Shown: positions 46,943 to 56,191 of the stretch, piece by piece
Layout of the letters: each line of letters opens with the position of its first letter
Numbering within the stretch: the stretch's first letter is position 1
Assembly (NCBI RefSeq): GCF_021390245.1
Contig: NZ_JAJUXH010000005.1
Coordinates: forward strand, 248,001-312,000
Direction: 5' to 3'
Length of the DNA: 64,000 nucleotides
Origin: Dyadobacter sp. CY323
Lineage (GTDB): Bacteria > Bacteroidota > Bacteroidia > Cytophagales > Spirosomataceae
Notes under the pieces: generated by a model
The model's input: only the letters and a program-made list of their open reading frames with translations
Told to the model about the DNA's origin: nothing
Databases searched by the model: none
Program-made: the position numbers and the translations under genes

Positions 46943-47091
46943 CCAGTCAGAAGCAATGATAGGTATAATTGGAACAATCAGGCATTGCTGTCAGACCGAA
47001 TACACTTTTAATCATCAGGACCTGGAGCAGACCTTCTTAACCACTTCTGGCACAAATGTTATCCGGGCCGCCACTCAGAATTTCTTTCCTT

Positions 47092-47526
47092 ATGGCAAAT
47101 ACCGATAAAGAGCATAACTCCACGGTCCGCGTTTTATTAGTAGACCAAGATCACGAACAATCTTATGTGACCGGTATGTTACTGGTCGCCATGGGATATC
47201 AGGTCCAGGTTTGTAACAGCGGAAGTGATTGTATTAATGTAACGGAAACATTCAGCCCTCATGTGATCTTGCTGGATATCGATATGCCAGCCGTGGATGG
47301 TTTTCAAGTATGCGGCCACATCCGCAAGCAGATGTGGGGAAAGCAGGTGCGCATCATCGCGCTAACCGGTCGTAGTGATAACCAAATCGGCAAATTTACC
47401 CCGGCGGGTGGTTTCGACGGACACCTCAACAAACTAGCTGGTTATCAGGATCTCTCAGACAGAATTGCGGAATACTTAAGAAATAACTGCGCAGCTGGCT
47501 ATTTGCCAAACAATACGGGTAAGTAG
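47092..47526 (+). CDS. Single-domain response regulator
   Basis: 144 residues from the ATG at 47092 (MANTDKEHNSTVRVLLVDQD); an upstream in-frame ATG at 47056 gives an unlikely leader. A stand-alone receiver with Asp18/Asp20, phosphorylation site Asp62 (ILLDIDMP), Thr (IALTGRSD) and Lys (HLNKLAG). There is no output domain, so it works by protein contact. No kinase is next to it; the large PAS kinase starts 537 bp downstream. Confidence 0.9.
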   Translation: MANTDKEHNSTVRVLLVDQDHEQSYVTGMLLVAMGYQVQVCNSGSDCINVTETFSPHVILLDIDMPAVDGFQVCGHIRKQMWGKQVRIIALTGRSDNQIGKFTPAGGFDGHLNKLAGYQDLSDRIAEYLRNNCAAGYLPNNTGK

Positions 47527-48062
47527 TATAAACCGTGAACATCGATGGCGAATGAGTGTAAGCGCCGGTTTGAACAGGTCTGAGTGACTTATGGAAGGGA
47601 ACCGGGTGAATTGCAACGCTCGGCCGAGCCACGGCAAGTGTCAATTAGCACTATGAAGCCACAGAAGCTACGTGGTTTTCAATTACTCAAGCTGAAACTA
47701 GCACCGGAGATGTTCATTTTTGGTGCTGCTTTTACCACTGATTTATCTCCCAGATAGGGATAATGCTACGAATTTTGGCACGAAAAATACCTCTGTGCCC
47801 TGAGAGGGCATAACACCTCTAATGGATAGTTGGTTTTCAGTGCCTAATCTAAGACTTAGTGACCCACTTGGGTATGTAATTGGTGCGTGCCCTGCGGTTA
47901 ATGCTATTGTCGAAACTCAGGTTTATGAACTTATCCTTTAAAAAAGCATGACCACCAGTAGGCCACATTCTACTTAGATGTCAAATATATATGCATTTAC
48001 TACGAAATTGTTTTACATTCAGGGGATAGTGGGTGCTTTAAATCTATTATAGGAACAAAGTC
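47527..48062 (+). other. Intergenic stretch with a GC-rich, structure-prone part
   Basis: No gene is seen. Positions about 47570-47700 are rich in complementary segments (the palindrome GCTCGGCCGAGC, AATTG/CAATT around it, AAGCCAC/GTGGTTTT), in contrast to the AT-rich remainder. It could be a structured RNA or a group II intron remnant; I cannot decide which. Confidence 0.35.
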
Positions 48063-51000
48063 TTGCCGAGTTTAGCATATATAAAATACACAAAAGTGAA
48101 GAGCGATTTGAAAATAGTGTACCTGGAAGGTTCAGAGGCGGGGACAATCACGGCGAAACAAGCCTTGGACAAAAAAGGGATAAACGCGGAGATACGTGTT
48201 GGCTGCAACAAGGATCAATATATAGCGGAACTAGCGGGTTTTACGCCAGATATTATCCTCTCTGAATATACTCTGGCCGGTATACACTGCTCTGAAGCAG
48301 TTGCGAGTCTACGGCAGAGCGGGATGAAAATCCCATTTATCATCGTTTCCAATGCAGTGTCTGATGAAATGGCGGAAGAGCTTCTGCTGCTGGGGGCGGA
48401 CGACTACATTATTAAGGACCAGCCCGGCCGCCTGCCGTTGGCAATACAGCAGAGCCTTGAAAAATACAAGCTTATAAAAGAGCAGCAGGACATGCTCGAA
48501 CAGTTAACCAACAGTGAAAAGCGTTTCCGAGCGCTGGTGGAAAACAGCACGGACGCCGTTGTCGTGCTCGATGCGCAGGCCAGGCCAACCTACGTTTCGC
48601 CGACCGTTATAAACGTATTGGGATACACCCCACAGGAGGTCCTTACCATGGATCTTTTTACTTTGGCACATCCTGACGACGTGGAAGAACTCTCTAAGGT
48701 CATGATGAAAGTACTTGCCACTCCGGGGGTACCCATCCAGGGGCATACGGGGCGGATGCTGCACAAAGATAGCACCTGGCGCTGGATTGACGCTACAGTA
48801 ACCAACCTGTTGCATGATCCGGCTATCAACGGCATTGTTGACAATTTCAGGGACGTAACCGAATCGGTCCTGGCCGACCAGCAACGCAAACACAGGGAAA
48901 GACGCCTGAACCAAGCACAGGCCGTTGCCCATCTGGGCAGCTGGGAACTAGATATGGAGACACAAATTAGTATGTTCTCCGATGAAGCATGCCGGATCTA
49001 TGGTTTGTCCCAAACAGACAATATCCAAAGTACGGCTTCCTGGATATCCTTCGTACATCCTGATGATGTTGAATACGTACTCAAAAAGAACCAGGATTCA
49101 CTGGATTCCCAGCAGGCGGCGGACTACTACTACCGCATCGTCAGAAGGGACGGGCAGGTCAGGCACCTGCATGCACAAACCCATATTGAGTTCAATAGCC
49201 AGCGGCAGCCCGTCAGTTTATACGGCGTGATGCACGATGTGACTGAAATTAAAAAATCTCAGCAGGCCCTGCGAAATTCGGAGTCCAACCTGCGGGCAAT
49301 CTTTGAAAATTCCACGGAAGGTTTTATCCTGGCAGATACCCAGGCGGCAGTCAAGTACTTCAATAATAAGGCGGCCCGTTTTTATGAGGTAATTACCGGC
49401 GAAAAAATTGAAGTCGGCTGCAGTTTATATCATGGGGTCAGTAAGGACAAAAGCGCTGATTACGAAAAGGTGATCACCAGTGTACTATCCGGTAAGACCC
49501 GCCAGTATGACCATGTATATGAGCAGATCGATGGGGACAGCAAATGTCTGAGCATTATGTTCATCCCGGTGTATGAAAACGGTGAGATCACGGGGCTCAG
49601 CCTGGCTATGAGGGACGTTACCGAACGGAAACTGGCCCAGGAACTACTCCAGCGTTCAGAGTCGAACATGAACGCGATCATCAACAATACGGATGCACTC
49701 ATCTACTCCCTTGACACCGACCTGAGATACATCACCTACAACGACGCACTTAAAAGCATGATGAAGGAAAGGTACGGCATAGATGTGCAGCCAGGCGATA
49801 ACATCCTCAAATCTATGGAAAAGTTTGATCCGGGTTCTGAGTCGGACTGGTCGCAAATCAATGCCAGGGCGTTAGGTGGGGAAATTATGAAATTTGAAAA
49901 GGAAATTCCTTATAACGGGAAGCGCAATCATTTTAGATTCTCCATTCATCCAATAAAAGAGAACAACACTCTTGTCGGTTTATCATGTTTTGCCAATGAT
50001 ATTACCAAGGAGAAACAGGCCGAAGATGAGGTGCTCAAAGCGCTTGAAGAAAAAAATATCATTCTTGAAAGTATCGGGGATGCCTTTTATACAATGGACC
50101 GCAACTGGATTGTCACCTACTGGAACAAAGAGGCCGAGACGGTGTTGAGTTGTCCAAAGGAAAGCATACTGGGTAATAATTTATGGGATTTGTTCCCTGA
50201 TGCTGTGGGCTCTTTATTCCATACTTCTTACCAAAAGGCTTTTGAGCAGAATACCATCCAGCATTTTGAATCCTTCTATGAAAGGGACAATACCTGGCTG
50301 GAAGTGTCAGCCTACCCGTCAGCGAGTGTTCTTTCAATATATTTTAGGGACATTACCCAAAGAAAGCATTCGGAGTCGCAACTCAACGAGCTCAACAAAA
50401 GCCTTCAGAAATATACGGACGAGCTCATCGCATCCAACAAGGGCCTTGAACAGTTCTCCTACATTGTATCACACAACCTGCGTGCACCAGTAGCCAATAT
50501 CATAGGCCTGGCCGAACTTGCCAACGAGGGTATTTATCCTATGGAAGTTAAGGAGCAATTTTTAAGCGAGCTATTGATAAATGTCGAACGGCTCGACGAT
50601 GTCATTTCAGACCTTAACACGATTTTACAGGTTAAAAGAGGAGTAAGCGAGAAAAGGGAGCTGGTTTCTTTGCAGCGACTGATAGATGAAATCAGCTCGA
50701 GCATTCAAAACATCATTGAAAAAGAAAATGTGAGGATAGAAACCGATTTTAGCACTGTAGGCGAATTGTTCACCCTGAAAAGTTATTTACACAGCATTCT
50801 TTTTAACCTGATCATGAACAGTATTAAATACCGCCGAAAGGACATTGACCCAGTGATCACGATAAAAAGCAGCCTGGACCAGGACCAGGTTGGCCTTTCC
50901 CTTCGGGACAATGGTATGGGAATTGACCTGGCCGGCAAAGGTGCGCAACTCTTTGGTCTTTACAAGCGCTTCCACTACCATGTAGAAGGAAAAGGGATGG

Positions 51001-51128
51001 GGTTGTTTATGGTCAAGACACAAGTAGAAATGCTTGGGGGGAAAATTGCCGTAAACAGTGTAGTCAATCAAGGCACCGAATTTAAGGTTGAATTTAGTTC
51101 GAACGCGTTCCGCACCCCTACCCCATGA
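48063..51128 (+). CDS. Multi-PAS sensor histidine kinase with N-terminal pseudo-receiver
   Basis: 1021 residues. No ATG fits; the start is TTG at 48063 or GTG at 48096. Residues about 16-130 form a receiver domain in which the phosphorylatable Asp is Glu68 (DIILSEYTL) and the usual acidic pair is reduced to Glu22; Lys118 remains. Five PAS/PAC units follow (about 150-770, each ending in patterns like RDVTERKLAQE). The HisKA domain has His804 (SHNLRAPVANI), and the ATPase has the N box (LIMNSIKYR) and G boxes (DNGMGI, GKGMGLFMV). It is soluble. The next gene overlaps by 4 bp and encodes its likely phospho-partner. Confidence 0.92.
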   Translation: MPSLAYIKYTKVKSDLKIVYLEGSEAGTITAKQALDKKGINAEIRVGCNKDQYIAELAGFTPDIILSEYTLAGIHCSEAVASLRQSGMKIPFIIVSNAVSDEMAEELLLLGADDYIIKDQPGRLPLAIQQSLEKYKLIKEQQDMLEQLTNSEKRFRALVENSTDAVVVLDAQARPTYVSPTVINVLGYTPQEVLTMDLFTLAHPDDVEELSKVMMKVLATPGVPIQGHTGRMLHKDSTWRWIDATVTNLLHDPAINGIVDNFRDVTESVLADQQRKHRERRLNQAQAVAHLGSWELDMETQISMFSDEACRIYGLSQTDNIQSTASWISFVHPDDVEYVLKKNQDSLDSQQAADYYYRIVRRDGQVRHLHAQTHIEFNSQRQPVSLYGVMHDVTEIKKSQQALRNSESNLRAIFENSTEGFILADTQAAVKYFNNKAARFYEVITGEKIEVGCSLYHGVSKDKSADYEKVITSVLSGKTRQYDHVYEQIDGDSKCLSIMFIPVYENGEITGLSLAMRDVTERKLAQELLQRSESNMNAIINNTDALIYSLDTDLRYITYNDALKSMMKERYGIDVQPGDNILKSMEKFDPGSESDWSQINARALGGEIMKFEKEIPYNGKRNHFRFSIHPIKENNTLVGLSCFANDITKEKQAEDEVLKALEEKNIILESIGDAFYTMDRNWIVTYWNKEAETVLSCPKESILGNNLWDLFPDAVGSLFHTSYQKAFEQNTIQHFESFYERDNTWLEVSAYPSASVLSIYFRDITQRKHSESQLNELNKSLQKYTDELIASNKGLEQFSYIVSHNLRAPVANIIGLAELANEGIYPMEVKEQFLSELLINVERLDDVISDLNTILQVKRGVSEKRELVSLQRLIDEISSSIQNIIEKENVRIETDFSTVGELFTLKSYLHSILFNLIMNSIKYRRKDIDPVITIKSSLDQDQVGLSLRDNGMGIDLAGKGAQLFGLYKRFHYHVEGKGMGLFMVKTQVEMLGGKIAVNSVVNQGTEFKVEFSSNAFRTPTP

Positions 51129-51523
51129 AACTGCCCTCTCAATTCATTGTCGTCGATGACGATCGCGGTAATAACCTCATTTGCAAATATGCCATTGCTT
51201 CTATTGCACCCCACGCCCGCATTCAACTCTTTACTGAGCCCGAAAAAGCACTGGAATGGATCCAGAAAGACTTTAGCAATAGAGCAGAAGACCTGAGCAC
51301 GGCCCTCTTTCTGGATATCAACATGCCGGTGATGAATGGCTGGGAATTTCTAGATGAATTCAGTTCGTTCCTCCCCGGGCTCCACGCAAATTACAACATA
51401 TTTATCGTTTCTTCATCCATCGACCCGGAAGACAAAGAGAAGGCAGAAAACCACCCGCTTGTGCAGGGCTATTATTCGAAACCATTGAGAAAGGAAACAA
51501 TAAAACAGATATTTAGCACATAA
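51125..51523 (+). CDS. Single-domain response regulator coupled to the PAS kinase
   Basis: 132 residues, receiver only: acidic residues VVDDDRGNN, phosphorylation site Asp64 (LFLDINMPVMNGWEF), Ser/Thr switch (IVSSSIDPED) and Lys (YYSKPL). The start overlaps the kinase stop (ATGA), so the two are translated together. This is the Rcp1-like type often paired with light or redox sensing kinases. A decayed second copy lies on the minus strand at 53999-54396. Confidence 0.94.
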   Translation: MKLPSQFIVVDDDRGNNLICKYAIASIAPHARIQLFTEPEKALEWIQKDFSNRAEDLSTALFLDINMPVMNGWEFLDEFSSFLPGLHANYNIFIVSSSIDPEDKEKAENHPLVQGYYSKPLRKETIKQIFST

Positions 51524-51716
51524 TTATTGCATCCAGGCTGGCTAATGTTCATAACAAGTAATTGAATTCGTAATGTAACCGTTAAATTCTCAGATGTTAA
51601 GAGTTAAACGCCTTATCAACATAAGCAACATTCGAAGGAGAATCTAAATGTAAGGCAAGCTGCTCCCTTTTTCATGGTTGTTGATATCCAAACATCCTCA
51701 AATTAAATATTAAAGT

Positions 51717-51791
51717 AGAGATTAGGCCCGTTCAGCCCAAGCCTAGTGCCGATACTTTCAACCCGCCATTTCCCTATTGTCTTCGTTCCAT
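51717..51791 (-). pseudogene. Aldo/keto reductase remnant (N-terminal 25 codons)
   Basis: Read on the minus strand from the ATG at 51791: MERRQ, stop, GNGGLKVSALGLG, stop, TGLIS. Aldo/keto reductases begin with M..R.LGN.GL.VSALGLGCMGMS, so the two stops replace a Leu and a Cys. Nothing of the family continues further left. It lies just after the AraC gene on the same strand. The rest of 51524-51964 shows no gene. Confidence 0.7.
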
Positions 51792-51964
51792 TACTATGTT
51801 CTCGATTATAAAAAGTTTGGAGTAAAGCTGCGTCAGTTGCTGAACGGCCGTTATATAAAACAACTTCTGGATATTTGATGGTGTTGTGGGAGAAGTAAAT
51901 TTCTTCTCACTTATTGCGATAGGTTCCTATACGTATCACCCTCAAAATTCATAGCCTGCCTTTC

Positions 51965-52888
51965 TTAATTAAAGCTCGCTCTGAATTCCAGAGGGGAATA
52001 GTTTGTCTTTGATTTGAATAACTTACTAAAAGACTGCGGATGCTCAAAACCGAGCTGGTAGGCGATTTCTCCTACTGTGAGATTACTGAATGTCAGCACT
52101 TCCTTTGCTTTTTCGATCAGCTTATTGTGAATGTGCTGCTGCGTATTCTGGCCTGTTAGTGCGCGGAGCATGTCGCCCAGGTAGCGGGGCGAAACATGTA
52201 GTTCGTCCGAAAGGTACTGGACGCTCGGCAGCCCTTTTATCAAGGCGGTTTCGTCATCGAAATAATTATTCAGCAATTGGTCAAGCTTTTCCAGCAATGC
52301 ATTGTGGATCGGGTTTCGGGTAATGAACTGGCGTTTGTAAAACCGCTGGCTGTAATTCAGCATCAGTTCCAACTGCGAAATCAGCACATCCTGGCTCAGG
52401 TCGTCGATCGCCGTTTCGAGCTCATCGCAGATGTTGCCGGCAATGCCCTCGATGATCGACTTTTCCTTGTCTGACAAATGCAGCGACTCGGTCACCGAGT
52501 AAGAAAAAAAGCCATAATGCTTGATTTTGGCGTCAAGTGGATAGTTTCGAAGAAAATCAGGGTGGATCAGCAAGGTAAATCCCAGGGTTTCTTCGGCCAC
52601 CTGAATGCCCGTCAGCGGCTGGCCCGGCGAGGAAAAAAACATTCCCCCTACCTGGAAATCGTAGGTTGTTTGCCCATATCGCATCCGGCAGCCCGCCGAT
52701 TCGTTATAGGTGATATTATAAAAATCCATGGCAAAAGTATCGGCCAGCATTTCGGCCGTGATGCGTACTTTATTGAAGTCGAGCAGGCTGATCAGCGGGT
52801 GCAAAGGTTGTGGCAGGCCGAATGCACGCTGCATTTCGGAAATGGAGTGGTACACGCGTGGTTTGAGATGTTCCCTTTTCATAATCAC
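51965..52888 (-). CDS. AraC-family transcriptional regulator
   Basis: 307 residues. The N-terminal part (about 1-190) is a cupin-like ligand domain (YDFQVGGMFFSSPGQPLTGIQ). The C-terminal HTH_18 domain (about 205-305) has both helix-turn-helices: YLSDELHVSPRYLGDMLRAL and IAYQLGFEHPQSFSKLFK, with the usual end NYSPLEFRASF. It lies 54 bp downstream of the SDR gene on the same strand and probably controls it. This AraC/short-chain dehydrogenase pair is common in Bacteroidota. Confidence 0.93.
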   Translation of the reverse strand: MIMKREHLKPRVYHSISEMQRAFGLPQPLHPLISLLDFNKVRITAEMLADTFAMDFYNITYNESAGCRMRYGQTTYDFQVGGMFFSSPGQPLTGIQVAEETLGFTLLIHPDFLRNYPLDAKIKHYGFFSYSVTESLHLSDKEKSIIEGIAGNICDELETAIDDLSQDVLISQLELMLNYSQRFYKRQFITRNPIHNALLEKLDQLLNNYFDDETALIKGLPSVQYLSDELHVSPRYLGDMLRALTGQNTQQHIHNKLIEKAKEVLTFSNLTVGEIAYQLGFEHPQSFSKLFKSKTNYSPLEFRASFN

Positions 52889-52942
52889 ATAATGGGCTGC
52901 CGGCGCAAATCGTTCCAGCTCGCTCCGGCAGCCCGTTTGATT

Positions 52943-53743
52943 TTAAACAGCGGCTAACAATTGTTTAATCCCGTATCGAAAAGCCTCGTCGCCCTCGGCC
53001 AGGCGCTTCGCATACCATTCTTTGGCATCGTCGCCACAGACGTATCTCAATGTGTCGGTCCCATCGGTAGCCGCACCGAACACCACTTCGGCGATTTGTT
53101 CGGAAGTCGTCGCCGCTTGGTCAGGTGCCAGCATCGCCGTGAATTTGTTTATCAATGTTTCATAAGCCGGGTGCGTGGCAAACACCGACTTCGCACCGAT
53201 TTCCGTCGCCACCAATCCGGGTTCAATGGTTTTAATCCCAATTCCAAATTCATTAAGCTCATAAGACAAACTTTCCGCCCAACCTTCCAGCGCAAATTTG
53301 CTGGCATCGTACATCGAGCTCATAGGGAAAGCCATCAGCCCTGCCGAGGAGCCGGTTGTGATAAAAAGTCCCGCTTTCCGCTTGCGGAAGTAGGGAATAA
53401 AGGCCTGCGTCACGCGCACGACACCGAAAAAATTGGTTTCCATTTGCTGTATCAGCTGCTCGTCGGTCATCGCTTCCAATGCGCCAAACAATCCATAGCC
53501 CGCATTGTTAAATACCACATCAATATCGCCCAAAGCTAACACTTGCTGCGTGATTTCGCGGATTTGCGCCGGGTTGGTCACGTCCAGGGGCAGCACCGTT
53601 ACATGATCCAGCGCATTGAGTTCTGTTTCATTTTCAGGCTTGCGCATGGTGGCGATCACCTTCCAGCCTTTGGCCGCAAACAATTTGGCCGTAGCCCTTC
53701 CGATACCTGTTGAAGCACCAGTAATAAAAATCGTCTTTGTCAT
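52943..53743 (-). CDS. Short-chain dehydrogenase/reductase (SDR)
   Basis: 266 residues with the classical SDR set: nucleotide motif TGASTGIG (about 8-15), NNAG (about 80), catalytic Ser (GSSAGLM), Tyr and Lys in YDASK, and the PG motif after it (IEPGLVATEIG). It reduces carbonyl or oxidises hydroxyl groups with NAD(P). The sequence is of the oxidoreductase type often annotated only as SDR, so the substrate is unknown. It is the first gene of the pair with the AraC regulator. Confidence 0.94.
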   Translation of the reverse strand: MTKTIFITGASTGIGRATAKLFAAKGWKVIATMRKPENETELNALDHVTVLPLDVTNPAQIREITQQVLALGDIDVVFNNAGYGLFGALEAMTDEQLIQQMETNFFGVVRVTQAFIPYFRKRKAGLFITTGSSAGLMAFPMSSMYDASKFALEGWAESLSYELNEFGIGIKTIEPGLVATEIGAKSVFATHPAYETLINKFTAMLAPDQAATTSEQIAEVVFGAATDGTDTLRYVCGDDAKEWYAKRLAEGDEAFRYGIKQLLAAV

Positions 53744-53998
53744 TTGTCTAACTTGTTATTTTCGTAAGACAAATTTCTGCGTCGCGCAGCTGGCGCTTGT
53801 AGCGGATGTGGAGATTGTTGTAGCCGAAATGGTCTTGCGCCATCCTTTACTTCTAGCTAGCCAGTGCCAGCTCTTTTTGCATATCTTCACCCAATGCCTT
53901 CCTGAGCGGCGCGGGCTGAATTCGACGCTATCAATGATGGCCTAAAACTTAATATGACGTTGTCGATGTTTGATAACCATTGGGTTGATCCAAGTGAA
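53744..53998. other. Intergenic stretch with possible coding debris
   Basis: 255 bases. On the minus strand a short frame reads PLRKALGEDMQKELALAS and stops, and another reads MAQDHFGYNNLHIRYKRQLRDA; neither could be assigned. Likely worn gene remains beside the pseudogene that follows. Confidence 0.3.
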
Positions 53999-54396
53999 TT
54001 ATATGCTGAATATCTGGTTTATCATTTCCATTCTTAACGGTTTCACATGTTAACCCTGGGCAGCGGGCGTTTTTTCCACGTTTTCTTTGTCTTCTGGATC
54101 AATGGAAGAGGAGAGGATAAATATGGTGATTTATTCCTGTAACAGGCCAGGGAACGAACAGAATGTATCCAGAAACTCCCACCCGTTCATTACCGCATAT
54201 TGATATCGAGAACGAGCGCAGCGTGCTGATCCTGTGCACATTAGTATAGTCTTCCTTGATCCATTCCAACGCCTTTTCAGGGGCAGTAAACAGATTGATG
54301 CTGGCATTAGGCGCAATAGGAGGCAATGACATATTTGCAGATTAGGTTGTTGCCGGGATCGTCATCGACCACAATGAATTTAGAAGGTTGTTTCAT
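53999..54396 (-). pseudogene. Frameshifted copy of the single-domain response regulator
   Basis: Starting at the ATG at 54396: MKQPSKFIVVDDDPGNNLICKYVIAS matches the regulator at 51125 closely. One extra base then moves the frame to APNASINLFTAPEKALEWIKEDY. Further shifts give ALVLDINM (the phosphorylation-site region), VMNGWEFLDTFCSFPGLL and IFILSSSIDPEDKE. An in-frame stop precedes KPLRMEMINQIFSI, and the gene ends at 53999. At least three frameshifts and one stop make this a true pseudogene rather than a sequencing artefact. Confidence 0.9.
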
Positions 54397-54576
54397 GAAA
54401 TTGGAATTTGGTAAGCACTGGCGCGCTTTCACGATCTCGGGGGAACTGCGCCAAGTTTCTACCAGCGCTTCATACGGACGGCAACCTGTTATCAAAAACA
54501 CCACCATTTAAAGTAAGGTTTGCGAGGTAAACATGCCGATACGGTTAAATTTTTCCAAATAACAATTTCATACAAA

Positions 54577-56106
54577 TCATCTTTCAGGATTGAAACTTGC
54601 TTCTTTCATAGGATCGCCTTTTCCATCGAAAATTGCTTTGTTGGGATATGGAAAAACAGGGCGTGTCATCGTCGTCTTTCCCTCAACTAATTTCGAGGCA
54701 GTCAGCCGGTCGGGGACTATACCTTTTTCAACCCAATCCTGTACTGCTCGCAGCCAGTTGACCTTATCCGGACCTTGCCCGCCGCCGTGAAGCACACCCG
54801 GCATTAAATACAGACGGACATACTTGTTCAGCTCAGGGTCGACCTTTTCGGCTTCCTTATAATACTCAATAATATCCAATGCGGAAATAACCGGATCGGC
54901 CCATCCCTGCCATATCAGCATTTTGCCGCCTCGTTTTTTGAATGCGCTATAGTCCTTACTATCGGCATTGAGGTATGCAGCCGCATACCTTGTATCCTTT
55001 GCCAGATTGGCCAGGTCATAAGTTGCATAATCCCAGTCCTTATCATTAAAAATTAAGTATTTGAAAGTTTCTATACCAAAATAAGAATGCAGGCTGGGGT
55101 ATGCGGCAGTAGGAGGTTTGGATGCCGCGATCCACGGGTCCCAGCCACCAGGCTCATTCTCGCCGCCAAGTGGAAAGCCTGCATGTATCTTTTTGCCATT
55201 TGCTACAAGAGGTTCATAAATCGTCCGGAGAACTTCGATCTGTGCACCGGTAAAACAAGCCGGTCCCGCCGCGTTGCCTTCACATACCGGCAGACTGGCA
55301 AGGTCAAACCGGCACGCATTTGGGTCATTCAAAATAGTGTCTCTGACACCGTCCAGTGCGTCACATTGTTGCATGATTCTAGATTGCAGCAGTGCTAAGT
55401 GATCTTTGCCCAGTACTTGTGCGCCCAGCTTGCCATCCCGGTATAACTTCTGAGCTATTTGAACAAGTTTTGCTGAAAACCCCGTCCAATTGAATGCAGG
55501 CGCGCCTGCTACGATGCCATCAAAGTCTTCCGGATATCGCTGCGCTTCCATCATTGCCTGCCCTCCACCTCGTGAAGCTCCCACAAAATAACTGTAGGAG
55601 GGAGGGGAACAATAAAAGCGTGCTATCAGATTTTTACAAACTACCGCTGTTCTGTGAATTGCCAGGTGACCAAAATTAAGCTGTCGTTCCATGTTGTCTA
55701 CGGCCCAGATCGAAGGATCATGTTTAGTATGTCCAACGTCTGTACCGGCATTGGCATAGCCCTCATCGGTCAGGCTCCTGAGGCTATTACTGACAACGCC
55801 GACAAAGCCCCCGCCGCCGCTCATGGCAAAGCGACCATTAAAGTCTGCCGGTAAGATCAGTTCAAAATTGATTTCACGCCCGATCACCCCCAATAACTTA
55901 CAATAGGCCTTTTTTGCAGGCCCTTTCCCGTCCGGATCATCTCCTGCGTTTATCTGCGTAGCGGTGTGAATGTTAACTTCCGGCAAATCGAGTGCTTTCA
56001 TTTGCTCACAAGGCTTGCAGGATGCCCCCTGCCCATGACTCAACGAAGCGGAAGTCATGAACAGAAGGATCAAAGCAATTGAAAAAAGGCAATTCGTATT
56101 ATTCAT
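54577..56106 (-). CDS. Tannase/feruloyl-esterase-family alpha/beta hydrolase
   Basis: 509 residues with a signal peptide (LFSIALILLFMTSASLSHGQ). The nucleophile is Ser178 in GASRGGGQ, followed by the family signature YPEDFDGIVAGAPAFNW. The acid is the Asp in WADPVISALDIIEYY and the base the His in PGVLHGGGQGPDKVNW. It should cleave ester bonds of galloyl, feruloyl or similar aromatic acids in the periplasm or outside. Together with the SusCD pair downstream in the cluster (57235-62313) it suggests uptake of esterified plant material. It is on the same strand as the LamG and SusCD genes. Confidence 0.9.
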   Translation of the reverse strand: MNNTNCLFSIALILLFMTSASLSHGQGASCKPCEQMKALDLPEVNIHTATQINAGDDPDGKGPAKKAYCKLLGVIGREINFELILPADFNGRFAMSGGGGFVGVVSNSLRSLTDEGYANAGTDVGHTKHDPSIWAVDNMERQLNFGHLAIHRTAVVCKNLIARFYCSPPSYSYFVGASRGGGQAMMEAQRYPEDFDGIVAGAPAFNWTGFSAKLVQIAQKLYRDGKLGAQVLGKDHLALLQSRIMQQCDALDGVRDTILNDPNACRFDLASLPVCEGNAAGPACFTGAQIEVLRTIYEPLVANGKKIHAGFPLGGENEPGGWDPWIAASKPPTAAYPSLHSYFGIETFKYLIFNDKDWDYATYDLANLAKDTRYAAAYLNADSKDYSAFKKRGGKMLIWQGWADPVISALDIIEYYKEAEKVDPELNKYVRLYLMPGVLHGGGQGPDKVNWLRAVQDWVEKGIVPDRLTASKLVEGKTTMTRPVFPYPNKAIFDGKGDPMKEASFNPER

Positions 56107-56191
56107 CGTAACATCAGTTAGTATGCCAGCGGGTTTTTAGAATCGGCGTGAACCACCGAAGACGTTTACTCAACGATGATCACCAACCAGC

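Noticed and set aside
51684..51700. ATCCTCAAATTAAAT, similar to half of the peroxidase-island operator
   Set aside because: Only one half-site matches and the symmetry is lost; it lies in debris downstream of the AraC gene.
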